Source: Paulownia fortunei
Taxonomy: Eukaryota > Streptophyta > Magnoliopsida > Lamiales > Paulowniaceae
Direction: 5' to 3'
NCBI GenBank assembly: GCA_019321725.1
Contig: CM033113.1
Span: 12,648,001-12,712,000, forward strand
Length of the DNA stretch: 64,000 bases
The stretch's first letter is position 1. Each line of letters starts with the position of its first letter. This document shows positions 37,430 to 47,789 of this stretch, piece by piece. The position numbers were made by a program, and so were the translations under genes. Below the pieces are notes generated by a model. The model was not told the DNA's origin, ran no database searches, and was given only the letters and a program-made list of their open reading frames with translations.

Positions 37430-37650
37430 AACCACTCTCAAACAGGTGACATGTGGCAAGTGAAACTTGAATCCAATATTCATTCGTCTGAGTGGGATGT
37501 TGGAGGTGATGCAACTAATGAGTATTCTAAATCTTCACTTTTGCCTTTAGCTACACATACATCTTGAGTAGATTTTCCTTTTTTCTTCAGTTTGGGATAA
37601 TCTTTCTTCTAGTGTCCTTTCTCATGGCAGAAAGCGCACTCATCTTTGGC
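37430..37650 (-). pseudogene. Copia protease and zinc knuckle remnants (copy 3)
   Basis: On the minus strand a knuckle reads CAFCHEKGH, then a stop, then KKDYP, with the last Cys replaced by Tyr. About 130 bases further the protease reads ILDSSFTCHMSPV. The catalytic D-S-G is D-S-S. Both are inactivated. Confidence 0.7.
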
Positions 37651-37698
37651 AAGTCTGGATTTTGAATAGGATCTCCATCTTCTTCCCTTCTTTTGGCT

Positions 37699-38193
37699 TT
37701 ACGATCGTTCTCTTGCTACCAATACTTCTTGTTCAGGTGCTAAGTTCTTGCTTTCTTTTTTATTCTGTTTTCTCAATTCATAACTATATAAAGTAGCACA
37801 AACTACAACAAGAGACACATTATCCTTACCATGAAGTAAAGAAGTTTCTATATGTTCAAATTCATTAGGAAGAGATGACAACAATATCGAAACTAAGTCT
37901 TTATTTTCAAAAGTAACATCTAAATTAGCCAAATCTGCTACTAACTGATTAAAAGCAGTAACATGGTCATTCATGGATGTACCTGGATGATACTCAAAGT
38001 GGAATAATCTTTTTTTCATAAGAAGCTTATTTTGGTCACTCTTCTTTAGAAATTTATCCTCCAATTCTTTCCACAACTTATGCACAGAAGTCTCATTCTT
38101 GAATATATATTTGGACTCTATGGACAGACATGATCGAATTGTACCGCATGCCAAGCAATTGATGGTCTTCCATTCCTTCTCATCAAATATCAT
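37699..38193 (-). pseudogene. Copia gag fragment (UBN2), long open frame (copy 3)
   Basis: A 164-codon open frame, the best preserved gag piece of the window. It carries EKEWKTINCLACGTIRSCLS, LWKELEDKFLKKSDQNKLLM, a FNQLVADLANLDVTFENKD stretch and LLSSLPNEFEHIETSLLHGK. These are diagnostic of the UBN2 domain of plant Copia gag. Its N-terminal part continues in another frame (YLFQQGLDITIEEKKLDDI, about 38245-38190), so a frameshift separates the two. It is a remnant. Confidence 0.85.
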
Positions 38194-38452
38194 CTAGTTT
38201 CTTTTCTTCAATGGTGATATCTAGACCTTGCTGAAAGAGGTAGTCTAACACCTCACCTTGCCACATACCAAGATGACCTATACCACCAAATACCTCCACC
38301 GCAAATATTGCATTTGGCATTATCTTCCTTGCCAATATAGACGAGGAGGTTGTTGTCATTCGCTGATGGTGGAGCTTCTGCAGCTATTTTGGACCCGACT
38401 ATAGCATTCAATATTATACCAAAGATACAAAGAAGCCTAGGATAAACATTTG

Positions 38453-38464
38453 GCTCTGATACCA
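38453..38464 (-). other. Copia copy 3 primer-binding site
   Basis: The minus strand reads TGGTATCAGAGC, an exact match to the initiator tRNA-Met primer site used by many plant Copia elements. It is two bases inside the 5' LTR. Confidence 0.9.
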
Positions 38465-38466
38465 CT

Positions 38467-38978
38467 TGTTGAGGTATCAGGGGTCAAATAGTACTAATTA
38501 TATTAAACTCTCAGAAAAGGCTAGAGGAGTCACAATGATTCCACTTAAAACTCAATTTCCTTATACACAGCCTACTACTAAGAGTACTATGCACAATGGA
38601 CTAAATACCCCAAAATAAATAAATATTGAATACTAACAACTAATTAAAAGAATACAAAAATACTAAATGCAAAATTAGAAGACAAAAATGGAAAAACCAC
38701 ACCAGATTTGATAATGGAGTTCGGTCAACTTTTGTCTACATCTTGGGGCATCGCAACTGCAACCACTGCTTCACTAATTTATCAGATAAATTACTATTTA
38801 GGTAAAATTATCCACAACTTTAGATACCATAATTAAAAGCCTTCCACAAATATAGAGAGAAAATAGGATTTTAGTGTGTTTAAAAACTAAGAGAGTTAAA
38901 GGGCCTTTTATAGGGTAAGAATTCCAAGCCCTTTGGTCCAAAACCAATGTGGTATGAAAAACAAGCCAAAAAACAACA
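38467..38978 (-). repeat. 5' LTR of Copia copy 3
   Basis: 512 bp, from TGTTG (38978) to CAACA (38467), so with short perfect terminal inverted repeats. It matches the 3' LTR at 33804-34308. Confidence 0.88.
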
Positions 38979-39420
38979 AAAATGAAAGATATCATCTTGA
39001 TGACTTTTGTTGAGCTTTCGTTGAGCTAGGAATAGGCAACTATGTGCACCAAGAAATTTAAACAAAAAAGTTCAAGTACTACCACTTTTCATGTAGAAAT
39101 TGAATTGAATGAACTTTTAGAGTTTGGAAAGTAAGATGGAATATTTTGCCCGATATGCCTTATTTTTATATTGATACATAAAAAAAAATCGTGTTGGTAA
39201 CTATAGCGATTCACAATTATATACAAAAGTAAAATGTTGCATATAAGGCATTCCAAGTAACAGACAATGAAAATTATAAGTTTTATTCGAACATGTTGTT
39301 GAAGCATCTATTAGAGTTTCTAATGTAGAAAATAATAACCCAAGCAATGCTGATTGGATACCAATGTGTGATTCAATTGCTAAGGATATTGCTGGAAAGG
39401 AGTGATAATTTCAATGATAT
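38979..39420 (+). pseudogene. PIF/Harbinger transposase relic (ALP1-like), 3' part
   Basis: Directly after the Copia insertion the plus strand reads ERYHLDDF, which fits the ALP1-like order Y-K-G-x-R-Y-H-L-x-x-F when joined to the DPYKGE left of the element. Further on come FRVWKVRWNILPDMPYFYID and, in another frame, KIVLVTIAIHNYI. These correspond to the conserved C-terminal helix region of Harbinger transposases. A last stretch, ADWIPMCDSIAKDIAGKE, fits their usual C-terminus. Frameshifts and stops are present. Confidence 0.75.
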
Positions 39421-41109
39421 GATTTTAAGATTTTGATTTTCTATTTTTTTTTTTTAAATTTATGGCTCATATGTTTGACAATTTAACAGTAATTTTATAT
39501 TTTCATAGCACTTTTTAGATTCATGGGAATATAAATTTATTTTGCTACAGTAATAGTTATTGGTAAGAATCTCATTAGTGACTTATTCATGCATAAAATA
39601 GGTAGAATCATGTTAATGAATTGAATATTAATAGAAATTTTATTCTTTACTCAATTGCCATAGTTTATTATCGAGATAATCAAGAATATGCTTTTATTCT
39701 AATGCACATATAAAAAATAAATAGACCACAAAATTTCTTTAAAATTATTATGATTACTCCAAATTATTTCACCTTACATTTTTTAAAATATTAGCAGTAT
39801 GCCAATTAAAGGCAATGTAAATTATTTGATTAAAATTATTCATTACAATTAATTTTAACATCAATCATTATGCGAAGATGAAAATTTGCTATTCTTTTTT
39901 TTTTTTACTTTTATTTAAAAATTGCCCACAAAACTTTTATTTGAAGCTATACTAGTCTGTAATATTTGTGAGGAATATTTCAAAATAATTTAAATACAAA
40001 AATATGTCAAAAAATTAACTATTTACATGATTCAAATGGTGTGGTGCATCTAGTCCTTTTTTATCACTAAATACTTTGACATCTAATGTTATATTATCTT
40101 ATAAGATCTAAAAATAACATATAAGCTACAAGATTTTATTTTATCCAAATAGATTGAGAGCTTATTTTTACAATAAAGTATAACATCTTATAAGCTCCTA
40201 AAACATGTTATCATTTATAAAAGCTTATAATATGTTTAAAATAAGCTTAGTCAAACACCCTCTAAGTCCCACTTAATGAAAACCTATTAAAATAGAAAGA
40301 AGCAATCAGTTCATGAATAAATTGTAACACTCAATCGAGGAAAAGAGAGAAGAAATTCTCAGCGCCAACATAAAGTGGATATGTTGTTTAGTCTAATAAT
40401 TATTAAATCTTAGTGAGAGTTTATGGAACTTAAAAAGGGTGCTGTAATTGATACACGGAAAGAACCTGGATGGATTTCGGCAGACAGAAGCTAGTTATAT
40501 TCAGGGTTCTAATTTTCTCAGTGGAGAGAAAGTATGAATATATGAATGATTAAAAGATGCTTGTATCTTTAAATGTTAGTTACCCGAATTGAGCTATGAA
40601 AAATACTGAATAATTGTTAGGAGGTTCCAGAATTTCAAGTTCAAGTCTCAAACAATCACAATTATCTGGCTAGTGTTATGGAAGTCACATGAATCCCAAC
40701 CACACCACACATGAATGATTATGATAATCCCGAAATCTGAGTCACGGTACCTCCGAAATCTTGAGTCATGGTACTTCCTAAAAGTAACTCGAGAAAATAG
40801 GAGAAGCAATTAAGATCAAGGAAGATAGTAACCATCATGACAACAAAAAATGAAAGCAAACACAACTGTGATGGAGCCAATATGATAAGTGTGTCTTCAA
40901 TAATTCAAATTTCAGGATACAGAACTAAGTAGCATTTAGAAACAAGGAATTTGATAACCTTAGACTCTGCAGCTGCTACATATCCTGCCATTGATGACTA
41001 ATGGTTCTACCCACGTACAACTGAAGGTAAGAAGGATTTTCATAAATTAGCCCATAGGCATGATAACTCACTGTAGAACATGAGACCACTTATGCCACAA
41101 TTGGTCCCT
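39421..41109. other. AT-rich interval without a supported gene
   Basis: I see no coding signal. A short duplicated motif 'tcaYggtacYtcc' lies near 40742-40777. The right end is the 3' flank of the glucanase gene. Confidence 0.5.
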
Positions 41110-41827
41110 TCAAGCAGTATATGCACATTCTTCATAGCCTACAAATAGAGCATATGTTTGTATACAGTGATTAGCTATTTGCTTATGCTGAGAAGAAAGT
41201 TTGAATTAGGGAAGTTAGTTCATATGACAATATTGCGTCTGATATTTCATAAAATTCAATCCCAAGGATCCAATTCTATAGTGCATCTCAAAAACAAAAA
41301 GAACACATAACGAAGAAATTCCAAGGAACTTACTAGGATCTGAAGTAGTTACAACACCGGTGTTGATGAAATCACAATCAAAATCATTGTGGCCATTCGC
41401 TTGGTAATAAGCGTTCATAGCATATGCTGCATGTGGTCTCACGTTGTCCGGCTGAAAGCAAGGACCGCCATCTTGTATAGGCTTACAGTCAACTCCCGAC
41501 CTGCACACAAAATCTATGTTTGCTTGTAAAGCTGCATCGGTGGCATCATTCTTTGGTATACACCGTTTCTTGATCTCTCCATCAGAGATAGGAGACGGTG
41601 CCTCAGGAGTGGGACCCGTGGACTACAATGAAACAAATTCCCATGAATGAGATGGTGTTTGGCGGGGGGAAAATGCATTGATCAAAACCAACAACTATCC
41701 TTGTTTCATTAACAGAAGAATTGGAGGAAGAGGTAATAGAGGATTCACGAATTGAATATTTCTAATTTTATTAAAAACAAACACACTAGGTAGGTAATAT
41801 TCTACTGATGCATTTGACTAGACTAAA

Positions 41828-41971
41828 ACAGTTTTCTACTCTATTACCAGACGATGAGGATCAGGTGGGGTTTGGGGTGAGATGGGGTATCTAATCTTGT
41901 GCTCTTGCATTGGATAGAATGCATATAGCAGTTTTCTCCATTACTACCAATCAAGGAGGATCGGGTGGGGG
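41828..41971. repeat. Imperfect direct repeat in the glucanase intron
   Basis: A unit of about 45 bases with 'CAGTTTTCT-C-ATTAC' and 'GAGGATC-GGTGGGG' occurs at 41828-41871 and again at 41926-41971. It ends in G-rich tracts. The second copy adjoins the 68-bp palindrome. Confidence 0.6.
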
Positions 41972-41977
41972 TGGGCA

Positions 41978-42045
41978 GCCTCCAACTAAAAATAAGTGCA
42001 ATATACATATATATATGTATATTGCACTTATTTTTAGTTGGAGGC
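41978..42045. repeat. Perfect 68-bp palindrome
   Basis: The left arm starts GCCTCCAACTAAAAATAAGT and the right arm is its exact complement ending GTTGGAGGC. The centre is an alternating (AT) core near 42011. It lies in the intron of the truncated glucanase gene. A transcript would fold into a 34-bp perfect stem with almost no loop. Confidence 0.9.
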
Positions 42046-43049
42046 CTATATATATTATTTTTGATGTGTGGAAGTACCATTCTTCCCGCCATTTAGTTTT
42101 TCTATTTTGCTTGGCCGTTACACAGAGTTCTATACTAAAGTTTTCTCGCCCCCTTAGCCACGGGACCTGAAAGTCCTGGTTTCATCCATGTTACAAACAG
42201 TGAAATCACAACACGAACAAGATTCGTGAGCAAAAGCACTTCTCCTTATATTAAATGATTAATAAAATAAATCACTTATTTTACATTGTTTATGCATTGC
42301 TGGAATTTAAACTTTCTTGAAGAATAAGATTTATAATAAAAAATCATATATGCTTAACAAAAGCCAAAAGTAATACTATTATTTTGCATTTCCTAACATG
42401 AAGTTTTCTACTTAACTATGAATCCAAAAGTGAGAGCAAAAACAAAGAAAATCAATCATGTAACTCCAGTTAGAAAAATACAGAACTAGATGTAATGACC
42501 TTCATATATAGTCTCCTAAGTCATAATAAAACTCAATTATACTGATAATAATAATTCTACAGAAATTTCAAATACAAGCATGTCAAGTAATTAGCTACTA
42601 ATTCAATAACTTAATCAAGATACATAACAATTATTTTTACACAGGCAAGAATGACTCTAACCTGGGGGTTGCGCAGAACGCCCACATCATAAACGGGTTC
42701 AAAATCTGGTCGAAAAAGCCCGAAATTCCTCTCCGACGTACCTGGCTTGGGATCCTCATTAAAAAGAGAAAAAATGTAAGTCTCGAACGTCCTATTAGGC
42801 ATCAACGGCGTGCCCACGCCGGAATTAACGTATTTCACCAAATGAGCGTTATACGACACCGCATTGTCCAAGCCCACACCCAGCTGATTCGGGTCGCCGG
42901 CTGAAGGCCAACCAGTTTCCGCCACCACGGTGTCCACGTCACCGTACCCGACCCGCTTCATCGTCGAGTAAACCGCGTCCATTTGCCCGGCAAACATGTT
43001 AGTGTAGTTCAAGCCCGTGGCTTTGTCAAAAACGCCGCCGTTTGGCTGT

Positions 43050-44099
43050 TAAAGTTGATTTTTTTGAACTACAATTTTGACCACCATTTTCTAGAGTGTC
43101 TATATTTTTCATTTCAAGAGATTTCTAAAGTAGGATTTAATTATTTATTCATTTTCTTATAATCTTATAGTTTCAATGGTGGACTAATCGATTTATGTTT
43201 TCTAAGAAATCTATTAGGGAATTAGATGTTATTCGAGTAGTATATAAAATCCTCTAAGTCAAGTGATTAAGTCCTCAAATAAAATTACTTTTTTAAGAAA
43301 ATTTTCTCCGCCACTGTCCTACATTTTTAAGAAAATTCCTCTCTTATTTGGTTGTTTCTTCCACACATTGATTGTTGATCTTGGGCCAACACAAGAATAT
43401 TTTTTCTGTTGTGATATTTTTACAACCTTTAGATCAAGCCCTTCTATCTGTTTCAACCAGTTCTCAAGCTCATTCTTGTTTTTTGTGCTAGCAAGCTTCC
43501 ACCGGCACTCTTTTTGTTCTAAACCCCTGTGCTATTTGAATTTTTATATAAATGTTTAAAACTAAAAATATGCTCCACTTTGATATTAATTCCTTGAAAA
43601 GTTTCAAGCAATTCTATCTATTTATTACAAATGAAAGACCGGCCTCTCTCATCAACACAACCAATCTCAACAAATAACTTTGTCAAAAACCATGTCCTAC
43701 TTTCTTTAACTTCTACATGAACCATAGCAAAGCCAACATCAAGGTCGGCAGCATATGCATGCTTCACTTTTATATTTTTCGCCTGAAAAGTTTTAGTTTT
43801 AATAATTAAAGAAGTATGGATCCTCCAAGCAAACCATTTTTTGCACACAGTTGTAGTCCTTTTGTTATTATTTTTCTCCAACTATGATGGATTTTTATTT
43901 CTTACAACCCAATTCGGCAATTGGTAAGAACCTCTCTGTACTTTTGGGCTGAAGGACATATTAGGTCTTCCACTATTTCAAGTTTTTCATATCATAACCC
44001 TAATGATAAGTAATGTTTAGGACAACTCTTGCTAGGAATAATTGTTACAAACGTAACTTATATTAGATTGATTGCTTTTATATTTTTATAATCAACATT
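43050..44099 (-). other. Decayed, unassigned coding-like region upstream of the truncated glucanase
   Basis: On the minus strand 43881-43618 is open for 87 codons (AYAADLDVGFAMVHVEVKE, TWFLTKLFVEIGCVDERGRS). It continues in broken frames to about 43440 (ELENWLKQIEGLDLKVVKIS). The amino acid use looks coding-like, but I do not recognise the family. It directly adjoins the breakpoint of the GH17 gene. Confidence 0.35.
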
Positions 44100-44700
44100 C
44101 TTATTTATTTAATATCAATAAATTAGGCATTTCTTTTTTTTTTTTTTTTGCAATTATTTAAATTTTTATAAAGTCTCTATATTATACATAATTACAGATA
44201 TTGTCGCACATATAATAGTGATTTTGAAATATGCATTTATTGTTTTGATCTTAAAAAAATTACTTCAAATCGTAGAATTATTAAGATGGACATCAATGAT
44301 TTAACAAAACTTGCATATATGATGGATGCTGGTAAGGAGAATATCTTGTTTCATGTATATTGGTGTAGGTTACTAGTATATGTATGTATGTGCTTGTTAG
44401 GGAAATAGTATATTAAACTACCCCACCCAGAAATTTATAATTGAATATAAAATTTATCATTTAGGATAGTGTAAAACTAATCCTTAAACTTGAGGCACTA
44501 TGCTAATTTTATGAATAGTTACATTGATTTATTCTTTAATTAATTACAGAATCGTAAAAAAAATATTTTGGGTTTAATTTAAATTATGCATGGGGTTAAT
44601 GAGTGATGAAAAAATGATCTATAACCTAAATAGATAAATAAGAAAATCTCCTACATTTTGCGCGATACTTGACTTGGAGGTAAAATTGTATTTTTGATCG
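44100..44700 (-). repeat. Family X fragment, copy C
   Basis: This matches the 3' part of copies A and B. It shares a 'CGCACATATAATAGTGATTTT-AAATATGC' region, a 'GTTTTGATCTTA' stretch, 'GCATATATGATGGATGCT', 'GTGTATTAGGTTACTAG'-like sequence and 'ACTAATCCTTAAACTTGAGGCAC'. It is truncated at its 5' side where the inverted-repeat element begins. Confidence 0.6.
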
Positions 44701-45454
44701 TATAAAAAAAAATTATCCTATTTTCAACTTTGGACCTTTATATACCCAACTGATGAATTTGGTCCATTATCTTTTAATTCAGTAGCAACTTAGGTCTGTT
44801 TAGCCAAAAATATTCAAATTTTGTCGAAAAAATTTAAAATTTTGGTGAAATTTTACAAATGGAGAGAAATTTATGCAAATAAATACATAGCATGCCTTAT
44901 TTACATTTCTTTTCTTTTTATTTTTTTTCATATTATTCCCCAAAAATATCCTCAACATATCCCCAAAGCCCCCACTATCAAAACCCCACCACTCTACGAC
45001 CAATTTGATAGTTTATTATAAATATAATTAGTAATTAATTAATTATCGTACAATGAGAGGTTGTTAACAAATTGCGTGAAAACGCAAGTGAGGGTTGCGC
45101 TTTCAATTTTTTTATTTTATTTTAATGGAAGCACAACTTAGTGTTGCGCTTTCTCTTATAATTTTGGTTTTGGTAATAATCACACAATTAATAATGATGC
45201 GGTTAATTTTTTGGATAATAATTACAATATTGAATATATATATTATAGAAATTTTAAAAAATATAAGAATAATAAAAAATACTAAAAATGACCACTAGTG
45301 CTATATATATATTGGTGGCGCTGTCGTCTATCTCGATATCCACCCTCAATAGTAGCAACAACATCAATATTATGTAACTAATTTTAGGTCGGATCATCAA
45401 CATATGTACTATAATTTAAATTGAAGATTGATTGATCTGATAAAGTTGTGAACC

Positions 45455-45505
45455 TCGACTCTCCACGACCAGATAACGTGTATCGTGATAATGGAGAGTC
45501 GACCT
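45455..45505. repeat. Hairpin in the loop of the inverted-repeat element
   Basis: CGACTCTCCA and TGGAGAGTCG form a 10-bp perfect stem around a loop of about 25 bases, at the centre of the 1.6-kb element. Confidence 0.7.
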
Positions 45506-46051
45506 TCATAACTTATACTTGTGGCACTAGTGGTCATTTTTAGTATTTTTTATTATTCTTGTATTTTTAAAAATTTCTATAATGTATATATTCAGTATTG
45601 TAATTATTATCTAAAAAAATTAATCGTGTAATTTTTAATTGTGTGATTATTATTAAGATTGTAATTATAAGAGAAAGCGCAATACTAAGTTGCGCTTTCA
45701 TTAAAAAAAAAATTAAAAGCGCAATTGAAGGTTGCACTTTCAATTGAATTTACAATAATTACTATAATTTTTAAAAAAATTAAAAATATAATTACTAATT
45801 ATATTTACTGTAAACTGTTTAATTAGTCGTCGCTCTACTCCCCGCCATCTAGCCCTAGCCTATACCCCCACTACCACCCCCACCCCACACCTAGTCCTAG
45901 GCCCTTCCCTCGACATCCACATCCCTAGAATAGCATCACCATCCCTCGCTTCACCCATTATACCTGCACTTAGTCCTCGCCCCCACCCCACCCCAAAAAT
46001 CCCCTCTATGCTCCGCCCACCACCCAACCCCACTATGATATATAAATATAT

Positions 46052-46066
46052 ACACACACACACACA
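46052..46066. repeat. (AC)n microsatellite
   Basis: A run of seven AC units next to a TA-rich run. It lies inside the right arm of the inverted-repeat element, so it is likely an arm-specific expansion. Confidence 0.85.
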
Positions 46067-46334
46067 TATAGATACTTCTACTTGAATATACCTAATTACA
46101 ATTGTATGTGAGAAGCACATGGTCAAATTTCTTCCAAATATTTTCATTTGGCATGTCACATAAGCAATGCCAACAATTTTCCATCTAATTTGAAAAAACC
46201 TCGAATTTCGAAAATTTCAGCTAAAATTTGAATATGTCAGGCTAAATTGACCTAAATTGCTAATAAGTCAAAAAATAATGGACTAAAATTTTGGATATAT
46301 AAAATATTAGAGTAGTGCCCAAAAAATTAGTTAC

Positions 46335-46800
46335 ATTGTTTACTTAATGCTCTTGTGCAAATAATTTTTTTCTTTTAATATCATTAACAAAGGAAATAAT
46401 TTATTTTTATTTGTATATAATAATAATATAGATGAAATTTTTAGACCATACATTGCTACGGGCGTAATAGAATGACGATCATGAAATATGCTTCTATACC
46501 TTTAATCTTAAAACATTCCAAGTCGAGGATCATTGAAACAAAAAAACATCAACAAATCCAGTGATATTTACAAAGATGATGCCTGCTCATAAAGAGGATG
46601 CCTTGTTCCATAAGCATCGATGGAAAGTTATCATTGTGATGGTATAAGATTTAATCCTTAGACTTGAGATATATTATAACCTTGTGCAAGAATTAATCCT
46701 TATAATTTATTTTGTGATTGCATGACAATCACAAAGGGAATAATTTAAGTACACTATAATTATGTATGGCCATTAATAAATGTTCAACAAAAGAGTAAAC
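46335..46800 (-). repeat. Family X fragment, copy D
   Basis: This matches the 3' part of copies A to C. It has 'GATCATGAAATATGCTTCTA', 'TTAATCTTAAAACATTCCAAG', 'GATGATGCCTGCTCAT', 'CTTAGACTTGAGATATATTAT', 'ACCTTGTGCA' and 'TGACAATCACAAAGGG', all in the same order as copy B (29450-29870). Confidence 0.65.
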
Positions 46801-47079
46801 CACAACAAATTAGCATGAGAACTAACAACCATATAATGAACAATACCATAAATTAAAATTTATGTCCCAATACATAAGTAGAACATCAATTCATTGAATT
46901 AAAGTTCACAACAATCATACAGATACATACCACAAATATTCAAACACCAAACAATTTCACTAATACATCATATAACAAACCATTACAAATAAACTTGTAG
47001 AATCAGAAGAGGCAAACATCCAAATGAGTACAGGTGGATATGCAATTGCAAATGGGCAGTGAAGGCAACAATCATGTAA

Positions 47080-47310
47080 GGCCCAAGGACCCAACCCAAC
47101 CCGTCCTCTCACTAAAGTTGTCAAAGAGGCTGGTCTGGGCTAGATCGGGTCACCCCTCTCTCAGGCAGGCCAGTTAAGCCTAGGTCGGACGTGGAGTAAT
47201 CTGAGTTGAGCTGAATATTTTGGGGTAGGCCCAGCTCGGCCCCTAACCCGATGCTACGGGGCCAGTCCCGGGCCTGATCCAAGCTATATGGGTTGGGCCT
47301 CATTTGCAGT
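47080..47310. other. GGCCC-rich patch
   Basis: A GC-rich 230-base stretch with many GGGCC, GGCCC and CCCAACCC words, very different from its surroundings. Similar patches occur in the 5' regions of some plant hAT elements, but no transposase is visible here. The minus-strand ORF 47303-47121 simply follows this composition. Confidence 0.45.
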
Positions 47311-47509
47311 TGATATTTTTTTTAATTATAACAATCTCAATTGTATATTTTATCCTAAGATTAGCTTTGTAAACTTTATTGATTAGTTTAAATTATATAT
47401 TGAGTTATTAGTTGAATTTGTAAACTTTATTTGAGTTATCCTGAGTTTAGTTTTGGTTTTTGAATTAATTATTGTAATTCTATACATCTTAGGTTTTTTC
47501 ACTCATCTT

Positions 47510-47783
47510 AAGTTTATATTTTAATTTTTGTGACTTAATTAGTTTATTATAGTTAGTACTATTTTATTTTGATATTAATAAATTTACTTTTTAAGTTTAT
47601 ATTATGATTTTCATGACTTAGTTCAGTTTATTATACTTAGTACTATTTTATTTTGTTATTAATGAACTTACTTTCTAAGTTTATATTTTGATTTTTATGA
47701 CTTAATTTAGTTTATTATAGTTAGCACTATTTTATTTTGTTATTAATAAACTTACTTTCCAAGTTTGTTATACTTAGTGCTAT
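47510..47783. repeat. 84-bp tandem repeat, about 3.3 units
   Basis: Units start with AAGTTTATATT at 47510, 47593 and 47677, and a partial unit starts at 47761. Steps are 83, 84 and 84 bases. Each has 'GACTTA-TT-AGTTTATTATA-TTAG-ACTATTTTATTTTG-TATTAAT-AA'. The array is AT-rich and non-coding. Confidence 0.9.
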
Positions 47784-47789
47784 ATCATT

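Larger units (their letters stand above)
33804..38978 (-). mobile_element. Complete but decayed Copia retrotransposon (copy 3)
   Basis: A 5.2-kb minus-strand element with two LTRs (38978-38467 and 34308-33804). It has a canonical primer site, gag, protease, integrase, RT, RNase H and a polypurine tract in Copia order. Flanking pentamers are AGAAT (33799-33803) and AAAAT (38979-38983), a one-mismatch target-site duplication. All genes carry stops or frameshifts. The element lies inside the ALP1-like transposase relic. Confidence 0.88.
41110..43048 (-). pseudogene. 5'-truncated glucan endo-1,3-beta-glucosidase (GH17 with X8/CBM43 domain)
   Basis: GH17 enzymes cut callose (1,3-beta-glucan), usually at the wall or plasmodesmata; X8 domains bind the same polymer. 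Three exon parts remain: 43048-42662, 41622-41334 and 41138-41110, with GT-AG borders and matching phases. The first encodes the C-terminal half of GH17: NGGVFDKATGLNYTNMF, VDTVVAETGWPSAG with the Glu nucleophile, and FSLFNEDPKPG. The second encodes the X8 domain, [20 protein letters not shown] to [12 protein letters not shown]. The third completes it and stops after YEECAYTA. Upstream of QPNGG there is an immediate in-frame stop, and nothing in the next kilobase encodes the N-terminal half with the acid/base Glu. The remaining frame is clean, so truncation may be recent. An assembly break or distant exon cannot be excluded. Confidence 0.8.
44715..46320. mobile_element. 1.6-kb long inverted-repeat (foldback-like) element
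   Basis: Two imperfect arms of about 0.6-0.8 kb face each other around a 0.2-kb centre (about 45305-45520). Paired landmarks from outside inwards: 'GGTCCATTATCTTTTAATTCA' (about 44760) with the complement of about 46275; 'TATTCAAATTTTGTCGAAA' (44811) with about 46235; 'ACTCTACGACCAATTTGATA' (44991) with about 45835; 'AAATATAATTAGTAATTA' with about 45805; 'GTTGCGCTTTCTCTTATAATT' (45143) with about 45690; 'AAAAATGACCACTAGTGC' (45284) with 45519-45536. The arms carry 'gcgcaa' motifs and a C-rich stretch (45840-46040). There is no transposase. It lies between X copies C and D. Confidence 0.75.

Noticed and set aside
45860..46159. 99-codon minus-strand ORF rich in G, R and V
   Set aside because: It comes from the C-rich arm of the inverted-repeat element and from an (AC)n run; there is no protein family signal.
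47121..47303. 60-codon ORF in the GGCCC-rich patch
   Set aside because: Composition-driven; no start context or homologue that I recognise.
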